A program made the translations under genes and the position numbers. Shown here piece by piece: positions 7,471 to 16,263 of a DNA stretch of 35,434 bases. The stretch comes from Planctomycetota bacterium (GTDB taxonomy: Bacteria > Planctomycetota > UBA8742 > UBA2392): assembly GCA_019186845.1 (NCBI GenBank), contig JABARW010000004.1, forward strand, positions 1 to 35,434, given 5' to 3'. Under the pieces are notes generated by a model. That model did no database searches. It was not told the DNA's origin and saw only the letters and a program-made list of their open reading frames with translations. Position 1 is the stretch's first letter. Every line of letters begins with the position of its first letter.

Positions 7471-8577
7471 ATGTCGGACGACCAGGGCGAAAAGACAGAA
7501 CAACCTACGCAACGCCGCCTGGAGGATTCACGCAAGGAAGGTCAGGTCGCGCGTAGCGCGGACCTGAGCGGCAGCGCGCTGATGCTGCTGGCCTTTGCCC
7601 TGCTTTTTGTGTTCGGCAAGACCATGGCGCAAAAGTTGGAGGGGGCGACCGTCCATTGGCTTTCGCGCGCCGGCGAGTACGACGCCCAGGCGCAGTCCGT
7701 TCAGGCACTGGTGGGTGCGGGCCTGTGGCTGGCGGCCACCACACTGGCTCCACTGCTTTTCGTGCTGTTGTTCGGGGCTTTGGCCCTCAACGTGGCACAG
7801 GTGGGATGGGTAATCTCAACCAAGCCCCTGGAGTGGAAGCTCGAAAGGCTCAATCCCGTGTCGGGCATGGGCAAGCTGCTGTCGCTGCGGTCGTGCGTGC
7901 GCATGGTGTTTGGCATGGCCAAGATGGCCCTGGTGGGGGCGCTGCTGTATCTCGTGCTGAAAAGCGAGATTCCCACGTTCCTGGGCCTTCTGAAGAACAT
8001 GTCCACCACCGGCAACGGCACTGCGCGCATTGCCGCCTTCGTGGCCGAAGAGACGGTGCTGCTGGGGCTCTACGCCAGCCTGACGCTGACGTTGGTCTCC
8101 CTGGCCGATTACTTCTACCAGCGCTGGCAGCACCGGCAGGACCTCATGATGAGCAAGCAGGAGGTCAAGGACGAAACCCGCAATATGGAGGGAGACCCGC
8201 AGATCAAGCGCCGCCGCATGGAGGCCCAGCGCCGGATGGCCAAGGGACGCATGATGAAGGACGCCCGCGAGGCCGACGTCATGGTGGTGAACCCCACGCA
8301 CTTTACCGTCGCGCTCAAGTATGAGCGTGATGCTCAAGCCCCGCGCGTCCTGGCCAAGGGCGCCGATGCGCTGGCCTTGAAGCTCCGGAAAGTCGCCGCC
8401 GAATGTGGCATTCCTCTGGTCGAGCGCCCCCAGTTGGCCCGCGGTCTTTATCGCCATGTCGAAGTCGGCGAAGCGGTTCCTCAGCGATTCTGGAAGGCGG
8501 TGGCGGAGGTGTTGGCGTTCGTCTGGCGCAACGACGAGGGCAAGCGTGCGGAAATGCTTCAGGAAGCCCGGAGTTGA
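7471..8577 (+). CDS. flhB: Flagellar export switch protein FlhB
   Basis: A 368-residue protein that switches export from hook to filament substrates. The N-terminus EKTEQPTQRRLEDSRKEGQV is the classic FlhB opening, followed by four TM helices. The cytoplasmic domain contains the self-cleavage motif NPTH at residues 274-277 (MVVNPTHFTVALKY), then GADALALKLRK and the conserved ERPQLARGLY. All catalytic positions are intact, so autocleavage should occur. A GAGGGG ribosome site overlaps the end of fliR. The start at 7471 is preferred over the upstream in-frame ATG at 7432, which lies inside fliR. Confidence 0.96.
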   Translation: MSDDQGEKTEQPTQRRLEDSRKEGQVARSADLSGSALMLLAFALLFVFGKTMAQKLEGATVHWLSRAGEYDAQAQSVQALVGAGLWLAATTLAPLLFVLLFGALALNVAQVGWVISTKPLEWKLERLNPVSGMGKLLSLRSCVRMVFGMAKMALVGALLYLVLKSEIPTFLGLLKNMSTTGNGTARIAAFVAEETVLLGLYASLTLTLVSLADYFYQRWQHRQDLMMSKQEVKDETRNMEGDPQIKRRRMEAQRRMAKGRMMKDAREADVMVVNPTHFTVALKYERDAQAPRVLAKGADALALKLRKVAAECGIPLVERPQLARGLYRHVEVGEAVPQRFWKAVAEVLAFVWRNDEGKRAEMLQEARS

Positions 8578-8598
8578 TCCCGCAGTTTTTGAAAAGAC

Positions 8599-10767
8599 AT
8601 GAGTGAAACTATGGCCGGCAGCAGCGCGATCAGTCCCAACCTGATGGACCGCCCCCTGAACTGGATGCGGGGCAACAAAACCCTGGCGCTTTCGGCGGGT
8701 CTGTTTGCCGTGTTTGCCATCATTCTCGTGCCGTTGCCCACGCTGATCCTTGACTTCCTGCTGATCCTGAACATCACGATGGCCCTGCTGATTCTGCTTT
8801 CGGCCATTTTCGCTGAGAAACCCCTGTCCCTGAGCACCTTTCCCACAGTGCTGTTGGTCAGCACGTTCTTCCGCTTGGCCATGAACATCGCCACGACGCG
8901 AGCCATTCTCTCCAACGGCGGCAACGTCCGAGGCGGCAGCCCTTCCGACGTGGCCGGCCATGTCGTGGCGACTTTCGGTTCCGTGGTGACAGGGGGCGCC
9001 GAGGGCTCGCTGGTGGGCGTGGTCGTCGGGTTGATCATCTTCGTGATCATCGTGCTGGTGCAGTTCCTGGTGATCACCAAAGGCGCGACGCGCATTGCCG
9101 AGGTGGCGGCGCGCTTTACCCTCGACAGCTTGCCGGGCAAGCAACTGGCCATTGACGCCGATCTCAACGCCGGAGTGATTGACGACAAGCAGGCCCGCAA
9201 GCGTCGCGAGGAAGTCGCGCAGGAAGCGGACTTCTATGGAGCCATGGACGGCGCGTCCAAGTTCGTTCGGGGCGATGCCATCGCCGGCATCATCATCACG
9301 GCCATCAACATTGTGGGTGGGCTTGTCGTGGGCCTGGCCATTCTCAAGCCCTCTCTGACTTTTGCCGAGGCCGTCAAGCTCTACACTATCCTGACGATCG
9401 GCGACGGCCTTGTGAGCCAGATTCCGGCCTTTCTGATTTCTATCGCGGCGGCCCTGGTCGTGACGCGCAGCAGCTCAAGGGCCGAACTGGGTGACGAAGT
9501 CACGGGGCAGTTCCTGTTCCATCCCCGTACCCTCGCGATGACGACAGCGGTTCTGCTCGTCCTGGCCTTGGGCTTGGGACACAGCCTGCCCCTGGGCTCG
9601 CTGCTGCTGGTGGCTTCTCTTTGCGGCGGAGCCTTCTGGTTTGTGCGTCGGGATCAGGCACGCAAAGCTCAAACTGCCCGGAGCAAGGCCGCCGCCGAAG
9701 CCCAAGCCGAGAAGCAGCCCGAGAAGGTGGAAGCCCTGCTGGTCATTGACCCCATGGAAATGCAGGTCGGGTTTGGCCTCATCAAGTTGGTGGATGCTGC
9801 GCAGGGCGGTGACCTGTTGGAGCGAGTGACGCTCATACGTCGCCAGATGGCGCTGGATCTGGGGCTGGTGGTTCCGCCCATCCGGATTCGCGACAACCTG
9901 CAGCTCGAGGCCAACGAATATGTCATCCGCATTCGCGGCAATGAAGTCGCCCGCGGTGTGTCGGTGAGCGAGCAGTTCCTCGCCATCAACAGCGGAGGCG
10001 CACAGGGCGATTTGACGGGCCTCAAGACCCGCGAGCCCGCGTTTGGCTTGCCTGCCATTTGGATCAGCGCCGCGGAGCGTGGCCGCGCCGAGCAGATGGG
10101 GTACACGGTGGTCGACGCCACAAGCGTGATTGCCACGCACCTCACGGAGGTCGTCAAGCGTCATGCGCCCGAGTTGTTGTCGAGAGAGGAGGTCAATGCC
10201 CTGCTGGAGAACCTCAAGCAGGCCGCGCCGAAGGTGGTCGAGGATGCTCTGGCGCACCTGAAACCGGCGGATATCCAGAAGGTGCTCCAGAACCTGCTGG
10301 CAGAGCGCGTCTCAATCAGGGATCTCGGCAGGGTGCTTGAGACATTGAGCGACTACGGGTCACGAACGCGAGACATCGAGGTGCTTACGGAATACGCGCG
10401 CAATGCCCTGGCCCGTACCATCTGCGAAAGCCTGCGCGAACCTGACGGCAAGATCTATGCGGTGACGCTTGCCCCGGAGTTGGAAGACTTGATTCTTGGC
10501 GGCATTGAGCGTACGGACGCCGGCAGCTACCTGAGACTGGCGCCCAACGCCATGGCGGCCATCGGAGCGGGGATTTCCAGGGAACTGGAGAAGCTGCTTT
10601 CCGTGGGGCATCCCGCGCTGGTGGTTTGCGGTCCCCAGATCCGCGCCCAGGTGCGCAAGCTGCTGGAAAATGTCCAGCCCGGCACGGCCTGCATCAGCTT
10701 CAATGAAATCGTGCGCGACGTTGAGGTCGAAAGCGTGGCCATGGTCCAACTGCCTTCAGGAGCATGA
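8599..10767 (+). CDS. flhA: Flagellar export gate protein FlhA
   Basis: A 722-residue FHIPEP-family protein that forms the nonameric export ring, uses the proton motive force and docks chaperone-substrate complexes. The N-terminal half has eight TM helices with PTLILDFLLILNITMALLIL, the TFPTVLLVSTFFRLAMNIA block and the cytoplasmic loop RFTLDSLPGKQLAIDADLN. The C-terminal cytoplasmic domain contains IRIRDNLQLEANEYVIRIRG and ERVSIRDLGRVLETLSDY. Length and domain order are normal. It lies 22 bp after flhB with a weak ribosome site. Transcription from the fliO promoter probably continues through here. Confidence 0.97.
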   Translation: MSETMAGSSAISPNLMDRPLNWMRGNKTLALSAGLFAVFAIILVPLPTLILDFLLILNITMALLILLSAIFAEKPLSLSTFPTVLLVSTFFRLAMNIATTRAILSNGGNVRGGSPSDVAGHVVATFGSVVTGGAEGSLVGVVVGLIIFVIIVLVQFLVITKGATRIAEVAARFTLDSLPGKQLAIDADLNAGVIDDKQARKRREEVAQEADFYGAMDGASKFVRGDAIAGIIITAINIVGGLVVGLAILKPSLTFAEAVKLYTILTIGDGLVSQIPAFLISIAAALVVTRSSSRAELGDEVTGQFLFHPRTLAMTTAVLLVLALGLGHSLPLGSLLLVASLCGGAFWFVRRDQARKAQTARSKAAAEAQAEKQPEKVEALLVIDPMEMQVGFGLIKLVDAAQGGDLLERVTLIRRQMALDLGLVVPPIRIRDNLQLEANEYVIRIRGNEVARGVSVSEQFLAINSGGAQGDLTGLKTREPAFGLPAIWISAAERGRAEQMGYTVVDATSVIATHLTEVVKRHAPELLSREEVNALLENLKQAAPKVVEDALAHLKPADIQKVLQNLLAERVSIRDLGRVLETLSDYGSRTRDIEVLTEYARNALARTICESLREPDGKIYAVTLAPELEDLILGGIERTDAGSYLRLAPNAMAAIGAGISRELEKLLSVGHPALVVCGPQIRAQVRKLLENVQPGTACISFNEIVRDVEVESVAMVQLPSGA

Positions 10768-10794
10768 CGTAGCCTCTATGGGGCTGGACAAGGC

Positions 10795-10833
10795 TTGAAA
10801 AGCAACGAACGGTAGTTAACAATTTTAATTGTT
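10795..10833 (+). promoter_or_regulatory. flhF promoter with overlapping 16-bp palindrome
   Basis: TTGAAA (10795-10800), 17-bp spacer and AACAAT (10818-10823) form a fair sigma70-like promoter. The -10 is the left arm of an inverted repeat, AACAATT-TT-AATTGTT (10818-10833), which also covers the predicted transcription start. A factor bound there would block RNA polymerase, so flhF may be regulated separately from flhA. Confidence 0.5.
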
Positions 10834-10857
10834 TATCGGTTTTTAATGGCATTCGTC

Positions 10858-11991
10858 ATGCCCACTAAGACCTTTACAGCCCGAAACTGGCAAGAAGCTT
10901 TGCTCATGGTCAAGGCGGAGCTTGGCGAGGGCGCAGTCATCCTGACGTCGGCTGCCCGTGCTGCGCGACCGGGCCAATCTGAGCAGGTCGAAGTCACGGC
11001 GTCCAATGAGGCGGACGCCGTGGCGCGTGGCAAGCCTGCGGCCGGCGGCACGGCGCGGCAACTGGCTAAGGTGTACGGCAAATCCCAGCCCGCGCCGATA
11101 ATGCCCGGCGTCGGCGGTGCGTTGGAGCGTGAACTGGGCGAACTGAAGGAGTTGGTGCGCGGGCTTTCCCTGCGCTCGGATCTGGCGCAGAGCCGCGACT
11201 TTGCCCCGCCCTTGAGGGCCCTGGCGGCACACATGCAGATGCAGGGTTTTTCTCCCGAGCGCACCGGGCAGGTCTGTTCTCTCGTTGGTAGGGCCGCAAA
11301 CGAAGCGGAGGCCATGGCTGGGGCCGTGGAGGCCATGGCGACCTTGATTCAGTGCGGCGGGCCGATCAAGACAACGGTCGCACAATGCCGCGTTGTGGCA
11401 TTGGTGGGCCCCACCGGGGTGGGGAAAACCACGACGCTTTCGAAGCTGGCCGCCAACTTCAAGGTTTCTGCCAAGTCCCGAATCGGTGTGATTACCGTGG
11501 ATACCTATCGGCTGGGCGCCACGGAACAGCTGCGTACGCTTGGGGGCATTCTGGAGGTGCCTGTTCGCATCGTCATGACGCCGGGGGAAATCCAGGCGGC
11601 GCTGCGCGAACTGAGGGAGTGCGACCTTTTGTTCATCGATACCGCCGGACGATCACCCAAAGATGCCATGCGGATGAATGAGCTGCGTGCCTTCATGCTC
11701 GCAGCCCAGCCGGATGAAACCCATTTCGTGTTTCCCGCCACGCACCATCCGCGGCAGGTCCACGCGGCCATCGAGAAGTTCGGCACGGGCGTGAGTCGGC
11801 TTGTGCTCACCAAGCTTGACGAGGCTGCGGCTCTGGGGCCCGCGCTCGACATTGTACTCGGCGCGGGAAAACCTCTGAGCTATGTGACCACTGGTCAGAA
11901 CATTCCGGGCGATATCGAGTTGGCGGACAGTCACCGCCTGGCGCGGCTGATGCTTGGCTTGGACGAACTTTCCGTGGGCCATCCTGTCTGA
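10858..11991 (+). CDS. flhF: Flagellar SRP-like GTPase FlhF
   Basis: A 377-residue SRP-family GTPase that places flagella at their cell site. The N-terminus MPTKTFTARNWQEALLMVK matches the usual FlhF opening (basic B-domain). The NG domain has the P-loop GPTGVGKTTTLSKLA (about residues 184-198), DTYRLGATEQL, DTAGRSP (about 261) and TKLDEA (about 319). An in-frame ATG at 10846 would add four residues; the second ATG is preferred because it matches the family N-terminus. Neither has a Shine-Dalgarno. The usual partner flhG is not next to it, so number or location control would need an flhG elsewhere. Confidence 0.93.
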   Translation: MPTKTFTARNWQEALLMVKAELGEGAVILTSAARAARPGQSEQVEVTASNEADAVARGKPAAGGTARQLAKVYGKSQPAPIMPGVGGALERELGELKELVRGLSLRSDLAQSRDFAPPLRALAAHMQMQGFSPERTGQVCSLVGRAANEAEAMAGAVEAMATLIQCGGPIKTTVAQCRVVALVGPTGVGKTTTLSKLAANFKVSAKSRIGVITVDTYRLGATEQLRTLGGILEVPVRIVMTPGEIQAALRELRECDLLFIDTAGRSPKDAMRMNELRAFMLAAQPDETHFVFPATHHPRQVHAAIEKFGTGVSRLVLTKLDEAAALGPALDIVLGAGKPLSYVTTGQNIPGDIELADSHRLARLMLGLDELSVGHPV

Positions 11992-12040
11992 GCCCCAATT
12001 GCGGGCTGCCCCGAACGGACGGTGTTGCTAAAAGCGGGAC

Positions 12041-12412
12041 ATGGCATACAGCTTTCGAATCACCGAGGAGTATTGTGTGCTCGCTGTGGAGTTGGAGCAG
12101 GCGGGTTACTTCTGGCAGCCGCGCGCGGGCGACTGGGTGCTGGATCGCGACGACTCTTCCGTAGGGATGTTGACGCTACCGATCACGGACCAGGCAACGG
12201 TGCGACGCCTCAACTACCACCTTCCGACCTATGTTCAGGTCAACGAAATGCTGGACCGCATGGTGGTGAAGTTTGTGAGTTCGGGCGGTGCCATCGTCGC
12301 TTCACTAGGCGAACGCGAACTCGCCCGTTTTGACGCAGCACACTTCCAGGCCGAGGAAGCCGCCTGCCGCCTGAAGGCCCTGGTGGCGGCGTTCAGGGCA
12401 GGGTCGGCCTGA
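12041..12412 (+). CDS. Hypothetical 123-residue protein next to flhF
   Basis: A soluble protein beginning MAYSFRITEEYCVLAVELEQ, with no signal peptide, TM helix or metal motif. A hydrophobic-charged alternating N-terminal half includes AGYFWQPRAGDWVLDRDD, and the C-terminal half is predicted helical (FDAAHFQAEEAACRLKALVAAF). I recognise no family. It is 49 bp downstream of flhF on the same strand, the slot often occupied by flhG, but it has no Walker motif and is not FlhG. Its last 20 bp overlap the 3' end of convergent coaX. It may be co-transcribed with flhF; function unknown. Confidence 0.6.
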   Translation: MAYSFRITEEYCVLAVELEQAGYFWQPRAGDWVLDRDDSSVGMLTLPITDQATVRRLNYHLPTYVQVNEMLDRMVVKFVSSGGAIVASLGERELARFDAAHFQAEEAACRLKALVAAFRAGSA

Positions 12413-13160
12413 GGCAATGGCTCAGCGCAATGCCTTCATGGGTGAGGTGGGGCAGGGACTCTTCAATCTCCGGAATGTAGGGCGCGATGTAATTGCCGTA
12501 GCCGCCGGTGGCCAGTACGCGCGGCTTGCTCTCAAACACCGTGCGCAGTTCCACGATAATGTTGTGCACCAGCCCGATGTAGCCATAGAACACGCCGGCG
12601 TTGATGGCCGACACGGTGTCCCGCCCCAGAATCGGCGGTTTGCCATGCGGTTTGACCAGCGGCAGCAGTGCCGTGCGCTGGTGCAGGGCTTCCATGGCCA
12701 GACCGATGCCGGGGGTGATCACGCCGCCGCAGTAGGCGCCGTCTTTGAGCACGTCAAAGGTGATGGCCGTGCCGAAATCGACCACAATAGCGTGGCCTTG
12801 GCTGTGCCTCGTCGCAGCGAGCGCGTTGACCAGCCGGTCCTGTCCGACCTGATCGGGTACGGCAGTGCGGTTGTCGATGGGGACTTTGTAGTCCCGGCCC
12901 AGCACTGCCAGGTCCTGAATGCCGCAGCGTCGCAGGGCGGCCTCGACGCCGGCGCAGGCGCGAGGGTTCACACTGGCGATAATGCAGGGTAGTTTCCAGT
13001 CATCAGGCTCAAGGCGCGACCGCAGCTCAGACTGAAGCTCTTCGGCGCTCGAGTTGCTGGGCAGGTCGAAGGTCTGGAGTGCCTCACGGTCGCGCATGAG
13101 CGCAAACGTGGCATTGGAGTTCCCGATATCCACGGCAAGAAGCTTCACGTTGCTGGTCAT
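12393..13160 (-). CDS. coaX: Type III pantothenate kinase
   Basis: A 255-residue ASKHA-fold kinase for the first step of coenzyme A synthesis (pantothenate to 4'-phosphopantothenate). Seen in order: the phosphate-1 motif LAVDIGNSNATFAL, VGQDRLVNALAA, the phosphate-2 motif VVDFGTAITFDVL, GGVITPGIGLAMEALHQRTA and the adenosine-binding LATGGYG. Its residues match the type III family, which is insensitive to CoA feedback. The ATG at 13160 overlaps the stop of the upstream FG-GAP lipoprotein gene by 4 bp (ATGA), which fixes the start and implies coupled translation. A longer frame reading back to 13343 lies inside the lipoprotein gene and is rejected. Confidence 0.95.
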   Translation of the reverse strand: MTSNVKLLAVDIGNSNATFALMRDREALQTFDLPSNSSAEELQSELRSRLEPDDWKLPCIIASVNPRACAGVEAALRRCGIQDLAVLGRDYKVPIDNRTAVPDQVGQDRLVNALAATRHSQGHAIVVDFGTAITFDVLKDGAYCGGVITPGIGLAMEALHQRTALLPLVKPHGKPPILGRDTVSAINAGVFYGYIGLVHNIIVELRTVFESKPRVLATGGYGNYIAPYIPEIEESLPHLTHEGIALSHCLRPTLP

Positions 13161-16018
13161 TCTACGGCCGTTCGAACGAGCACGACATTGCCGCGCGAAT
13201 CGATAGCCAGCAAATCCGGCTTGCCGTCGCCCGTGAAGTCGGCCAGAGAGAGGTTGCTTGCTGCAAAGTTGCCCAGGGCGCGGCGCAGGCTGTCTTCGGC
13301 ACTGGTGCCGCGCGTGAAGCGGCCATCGCCCATGTTGACCCAAAGTGTCGTGGTGGCTGCGCCGTCTTGGCGTTCGACGAGGATGAGGTCGAGGTCGCCA
13401 TCGCGGTCAATGTCGTCGGCGGCCAAGGCCGTCAATTCTCCCCGCGCATCGGGTCCCGCGTTGAGCGAGGCGAACTGCCGCTGACCGTCCAGTCCCAGCA
13501 GCAGAAACTGCAGATTCTCGCCCACGCGCGCAAACCCAAGCGCCAGACCCGCCCCGCGGCCCGGGCTCAACGGGGCGGGCGTCAGGCTGATGAAGCGTCC
13601 CCGCAGGGCTAAGGTGGTATGTACGTTGAAGGGCATCTCGGCCTGTCCCGTGCCCTCCAGCAGAACCAGGCATTGCTCGTGGGCGGAGGCCTCGAAGGGC
13701 TGCATTACGGCCACGATGTCAGCCAGGCCGTCACCCGTGAAATCTGCGCAGCACAAGTCGCCCGAGAAGTAGAGCGGTCGCGTGGCGTCGCGCACGACCG
13801 GAAACTGCGGGAACTCCCGCCAGCGTCCGCCACCTTCGTTGAACTGTAACCGGCCTACATCATTGGGCCAGAGTACGTCCAGGCGGCCGTCGCGGTCAAA
13901 ATCGCCCATGGCGGGTGCCCCCATCAGGTTCGTGGGGGGTGTCGGCAACAACCCTTCAAGATCGTCCTCAAAACGGCCATCGCGCGTGCCTCGCAAGAGG
14001 CGAGGTCGTTGAGAGCGGTCGGTCGGGACGAAGAGCAGGTCAGGCAGGGAGTCACGGTCAAAATCCACCACTTGAAGGCTCCCCTGGCCACCCAACTCGA
14101 GTCCGTCCGCGGCCAGGGAAAATTTCTCACCGGCGGCCCCCGCGAGCCAGATGGTGAGACGACCATCGGCGTCCAGCGAAGCGACGTCGGACTTGCCGTC
14201 GCCGTTGAAATCTGCGATGGCCGCGCTGAGGGGGGCGGGCAGGGCCGGCATGGGTTCGTAGGCTTTGATGAAACGGGCCTTGCTCGTTTCCCTCAGGGGG
14301 ACCTGGATTGGAGCCAGGGGCTGCAGATACAGCATGGATTCCGTTGCGAGCGCGATAGTGCCGCGCCAGTAGGCCACGGCGTGAACGAGCAGCCGGCCCT
14401 GCAGTGAAAACAGCCCGTCGGGGCGGTTGTCGGTCTTGTCCACGAAGTTCACGAATACGGCAAAGTCTGCGCTGACTCCGCTTTCGTCTTCACGCATGGC
14501 GATGAGGTCAGCCCGGTTGTCGGCGTTCAGGTCGCGGCAGAGCACCGCGCCGGCCAGCAGCCCTGATTCGTCAGCGCGCCGAACCTCCATGGAACCGGCT
14601 TCGCCAAAACAGTCAAAGCGCATGCGGCATGACGCCAATGCGCCCGAAAGCAGAAGGTCAAGGTGCGCGTTGGTTTCGAAGTCAGCAAAGGCCACCCGTG
14701 AAGCCGCGCCGGTAGGCAGGTCGCGCAATTCCGGTCTGTCGCCCAGGCCCTCTGTGCCGCGATTGACCAGTAACCGGCTCTGGCCGCCGGCGGCGAGCAG
14801 GAACAGATCCTGGTCTCCGTCGGCGTCGGCGTCCACCAGAGCAGCGTCCAGCACCAGCTGCCGGGCCGTGAGGGATTCCAGGCTGCGGGGGGAAAGCCGC
14901 GAAGTAAAGAACTGGGCCTGCCCAAAGGCGCCCACCAGTACCAGATCATCCTTGCCATCACGGTCGAAGTCGCCCGAGGCCAAGTGCTGCGGCGCTTCCA
15001 GCGTCACAACCATGGACTGCAGCGAATAGTCGGTGCGACCATTTCGGATCGTGCCCAGGAGCTTCAAGAGGGAAAAACCCTCTTCGGAGCGCACGAGAAC
15101 AGCAATGTCGGATACGCCATTGCCGTCGAAATCCCCCGTGGACAGGGCTTCGCCCTTGCCTGAGACTCCCAAGGGCACGCGCTGGGGTTGGCCGGCGGGG
15201 TCTGCCAATGTGTTTACAAGCCCGTTGGCATCGAGAAACAACAGCTCTTCTTGGCCATCGCGGTCGAGGTCGGCGTTGGCCAGAGCCACAATGCCTGAAC
15301 GCCGCACCCACAAGTTGAAGCGAGGGGTCAGCGCTCGTCCAAAGCAGTCGCGAGCATCATCGGCGGCCACCAGCCGATAGGCTCGCCCGGCCTGTAGCGG
15401 CAACAGCGGACTGAACATCAGGCCCCGGGAAGTTATGGTCGGTTGAAGCTCGATGCCGGGTGCATCGCCGCAGGCCAGGCGCAGTCCCGACACGGCAGAG
15501 GGCAGGGCACCGAGGCAAAGCAACTGCACATCTGCCGGAGCGTCGAACACCGCAGCGGTGGGTGAGACCAAGTCGTTGGCCAAGGCGCCCCCCGTGGCCG
15601 GCCTGAAACCTGCTTCCGGCAGGGAGGGCAATGCCACGGGGAACATGCGGAGCTCGTAGGCACCGGCGCGTAGCGTCACGGGCTCCTCGCCCAGAGGTGC
15701 CTTCAGCGAGAGCTCCACGAGGCGGTCACCGTTGCGCGTGGCCAGAGCGGCCGCCGTGAACTCCACCGTGGCGGGCCCCCGTGTGAGGGATACGCGGGTC
15801 AGCGCAAAATCAGCGGGGGTCTGGAGCAGCAGGCGCCGCAAAGCTGAAGGCACGGGCGCGTCCGGAATGCCGTCCATATTCAGGTCGGCGGGATTCAAGG
15901 CACGCAGCGTACCGCCCGTCGCGGGCGTGGCGGGCGCCTTGGGCGCGCCCAAGCCTCCGCCGCACGCCCCGAGGAACAGCGCGCCGGACATCAGCAAGAT
16001 GAGCGCAAAGTGCTTCAT
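13157..16018 (-). CDS. Large lipoprotein with about 13 FG-GAP/VCBS calcium-binding-like repeats
   Basis: A 953-residue secreted protein. The N-terminus MKHFALILLMSGALFLGACG is a lipoprotein signal with an LGAC lipobox. After a beta-rich domain (about residues 40-260, with EF-type DLNMDGIPD near residue 35) comes a chain of roughly 13 D-x-[DN]-x-[DN]-G-x-x-D loops, such as DFDRDGKDD, DFNGDGKSD, DFDRDGRLD, DFTGDGLAD, DIDRDGDLD and DFTGDGKPD. This is the pattern of FG-GAP/VCBS beta-propeller blades that bind calcium. One copy (DFETNAHLD) is degenerate. The likely location is the outer membrane or cell surface, with a role in adhesion or carbohydrate binding; no enzyme motif is seen. Start 16018 is chosen because 16033 would add five residues before the signal peptide. 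It is translationally coupled to coaX downstream. Confidence 0.88.
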   Translation of the reverse strand: MKHFALILLMSGALFLGACGGGLGAPKAPATPATGGTLRALNPADLNMDGIPDAPVPSALRRLLLQTPADFALTRVSLTRGPATVEFTAAALATRNGDRLVELSLKAPLGEEPVTLRAGAYELRMFPVALPSLPEAGFRPATGGALANDLVSPTAAVFDAPADVQLLCLGALPSAVSGLRLACGDAPGIELQPTITSRGLMFSPLLPLQAGRAYRLVAADDARDCFGRALTPRFNLWVRRSGIVALANADLDRDGQEELLFLDANGLVNTLADPAGQPQRVPLGVSGKGEALSTGDFDGNGVSDIAVLVRSEEGFSLLKLLGTIRNGRTDYSLQSMVVTLEAPQHLASGDFDRDGKDDLVLVGAFGQAQFFTSRLSPRSLESLTARQLVLDAALVDADADGDQDLFLLAAGGQSRLLVNRGTEGLGDRPELRDLPTGAASRVAFADFETNAHLDLLLSGALASCRMRFDCFGEAGSMEVRRADESGLLAGAVLCRDLNADNRADLIAMREDESGVSADFAVFVNFVDKTDNRPDGLFSLQGRLLVHAVAYWRGTIALATESMLYLQPLAPIQVPLRETSKARFIKAYEPMPALPAPLSAAIADFNGDGKSDVASLDADGRLTIWLAGAAGEKFSLAADGLELGGQGSLQVVDFDRDSLPDLLFVPTDRSQRPRLLRGTRDGRFEDDLEGLLPTPPTNLMGAPAMGDFDRDGRLDVLWPNDVGRLQFNEGGGRWREFPQFPVVRDATRPLYFSGDLCCADFTGDGLADIVAVMQPFEASAHEQCLVLLEGTGQAEMPFNVHTTLALRGRFISLTPAPLSPGRGAGLALGFARVGENLQFLLLGLDGQRQFASLNAGPDARGELTALAADDIDRDGDLDLILVERQDGAATTTLWVNMGDGRFTRGTSAEDSLRRALGNFAASNLSLADFTGDGKPDLLAIDSRGNVVLVRTAVE

Positions 16019-16184
16019 TGAAACCCGCCCCAAAACTGGGCTCCCAACAGTCAGCAGACCACTGAAAAAGTCGAAGAGTCGACCCTTTCACGCAGAAGAC
16101 ACTGGCCGGAGTCGCGGTCAAAACCCGTCACACCGCCGGCCCGTCTGAATGCCAAATAGTCTCCGTTCCGCAGTCAGTTAGTGC

Positions 16185-16252
16185 GTCAGGCAGGGCATTT
16201 GTCCTGACTTACGCAGCCTTCTAATGATACAGCGGACGGGGGCGCTACGTAA
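16185..16252 (-). promoter_or_regulatory. Candidate promoter and inverted repeat upstream of the FG-GAP lipoprotein gene
   Basis: The 245-bp gap 16019-16263 holds no convincing gene. On the minus strand TTACGT (16252-16247), a 17-bp spacer and TATCAT (16229-16224) form a modest promoter. Just downstream of it is an inverted repeat, GTCAGG (16185-16190) with CCTGAC (16203-16208). A transcript would have a leader of about 200 nt. Support is moderate only. Confidence 0.3.
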
Positions 16253-16263
16253 CAGGCCAACTC

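Noticed and set aside
7816..9144. 442-codon minus-strand open frame opposite flhB/flhA
   Set aside because: It lies antisense to two unmistakable flagellar genes. Its composition (His, Gln, Arg-rich) is that of a GC-driven shadow frame.
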